Source of the DNA: Methylotenera sp.
GTDB lineage: Bacteria > Pseudomonadota > Gammaproteobacteria > Burkholderiales > Methylophilaceae
Assembly (NCBI GenBank): GCA_014378845.1
Contig: JACMNB010000036.1
Location: 62,001 to 126,000 of the forward strand
DNA: 64,000 bases
Reading direction: 5' to 3'
Position numbers and translations under genes: made by a program. Below the pieces are notes generated by a model, which searched no databases, had not been told where the DNA came from, and saw only the letters and a list, made by a program, of their open reading frames with translations. Positions 63,431 through 64,000 of the stretch are shown piece after piece. The stretch's first letter is position 1. The number at the start of each line of letters is the position of its first letter.

Positions 63431-63937
63431 TTAGAGTTTTGTCACATTTTTTATTAAGTTAGCTCTCAGCAAAATGAGTTGATTGTTTAACGCTAGTAGC
63501 TCCGTTGGCGCACAGCCTGTGTTACAAGCAACCTGTGTTTGCACATCAATCGCCTGCACTTGTAATACCCAGCCCTGCTCTGTAAGCGTAATCAAAACTT
63601 TGCGCTCATCATCTATAGCGCGTTGGCGCTGAATGAATCCCAACTTTTCTAAACGCTTAAGCAACGGCGTTAGCGTGCCTGAGTTAGAAAACAGCTTTTC
63701 ACCAATGCTATTGACGGTGATGCCATCCTTCTCCCACAACACCAATAACACTAAATACTGCGGATATGTCAGCCTTAGCTTGGATAGCAAAGGTTTATAT
63801 AACTTGGTCATACTCAATGATGTAGAGTAAAGCGCAAAGCATAGCTGTAAATCTACACTTAAGATTTGCGGCGAGAACTTGGCTGGCGAAGCAATATTAC
63901 TCGCTGTCGTTTTATTGAGTGTCGTTTTATTTTCCAT
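63431..63937 (-). CDS. ohrR: MarR-family organic-hydroperoxide regulator, two-Cys OhrR type
   Basis: This is a 168-residue winged-helix repressor. I chose the ATG at 63937 (a GTG-started longer frame runs to the window end). The N-terminal LQLCFALYSTSLSMTKLYKPLL carries the OhrR peroxide-sensing Cys33, followed by LTYPQYLVLLVLWEKDG, the DNA-recognition helix region (IGEKLFSNSGTLTPLLKRLEKLGFI) and the wing (RQRAIDDERKVLITLTEQG). A C-terminal Cys138 lies 105 residues after Cys33, the same spacing as the Cys22-Cys127 redox pair of two-Cys OhrR proteins; Cys142 is also nearby. It likely represses itself and the downstream peroxidase until organic peroxide oxidises Cys33. An ohr gene is not next to it in the window. 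Confidence 0.9.
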   Translation of the reverse strand: MENKTTLNKTTASNIASPAKFSPQILSVDLQLCFALYSTSLSMTKLYKPLLSKLRLTYPQYLVLLVLWEKDGITVNSIGEKLFSNSGTLTPLLKRLEKLGFIQRQRAIDDERKVLITLTEQGWVLQVQAIDVQTQVACNTGCAPTELLALNNQLILLRANLIKNVTKL

Positions 63938-63946
63938 ATACAAATC

Positions 63947-63988
63947 ATACAACACAATTAAATTGTGTGCAATATAATTGTGTTGTAT
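63947..63988. promoter_or_regulatory. OhrR operator: nested palindromes upstream of ohrR
   Basis: ATACAACACAATTA (63947-63960) and TAATTGTGTTGTAT (63975-63988) form a perfect 14-bp inverted repeat with 14 bp between. Nested in it is a perfect 17-bp palindrome, ACACAATT-A-AATTGTGT (63952-63968), giving three ACACAATT half-sites in all. Known OhrR boxes are of the ACAATT-AATTGT kind. It ends 9 bp from the ohrR start, so binding would block transcription. Confidence 0.85.
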
Positions 63989-64000
63989 AAATGTAGGCAC

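Noticed and set aside
1-64000. Prophage, integrative element or defence island
   Set aside because: No integrase, phage structural, restriction, CBASS, BREX or similar genes; gene order and codon style look like core chromosome apart from the RAYT-vapBC spot.

Overview
The window is chromosomal DNA of a free-living Gram-negative bacterium. It is low in GC and compactly coded. The tilS-accA-dnaE block, the pilGHIJ-chpA operon and the overall gene style suggest a betaproteobacterium, possibly of the Methylophilaceae/Methylotenera type. That placement is inference from gene content and order; no rRNA or methylotrophy gene is present to settle it. Most genes are housekeeping, signalling or envelope functions. 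I see no prophage, CRISPR array, integron or tRNA.

Layout: 1-10 kb holds a partial truncated hemoglobin, purT, a TonB-dependent receptor divergent from a NarL-type two-component pair, and a YbbAP-like ABC system divergent from a GDSL esterase. 10-16 kb holds tilS, accA and dnaE. 16.6-25.1 kb is one leftward operon for type IV pilus chemosensing (pilG-pilH-pilI-pilJ-chpA), divergent from a FIST sensor-domain gene. 26.7-37.5 kb holds tpx, a MazG-like pyrophosphohydrolase enclosed by palindromic repeats, RNA-processing genes, a repeat-built lipoprotein, a CobW GTPase, a TonB-like protein and a membrane diguanylate cyclase. 37.5-45 kb is the most plastic part. It has an hrpA gene carrying three in-frame dispersed-repeat insertions, an exported LigE-type DNA ligase, and a vapBC pair between two decayed copies of a REP-associated tyrosine transposase (RAYT). 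45-48.5 kb has small envelope genes, a methyltransferase and rbgA. 48.5-56.9 kb is kdpFABCDE with a frameshifted kdpD. 57-60 kb has a class III nucleotidyl cyclase and a second diguanylate cyclase. 60-64 kb has rep, then an OhrR-type regulator with a large palindromic operator, followed by a periplasmic catalase-like peroxidase.

Themes: signalling is dense, with two GGDEF enzymes, one cAMP/cGMP-type cyclase, three two-component sets and the Chp system. Dispersed palindromes are abundant (near 500, 11.8, 27.3, 27.75, 38.6, 39.0, 39.8 and 52.1 kb) and sometimes lie inside coding sequence. No wholly new defence or metabolic system is evident. The points most worth following are the repeat-invaded hrpA, the RAYT-flanked vapBC, the broken kdpD, the two-block 23-residue repeat lipoprotein and the ohrR-peroxidase operon with its nested operator.
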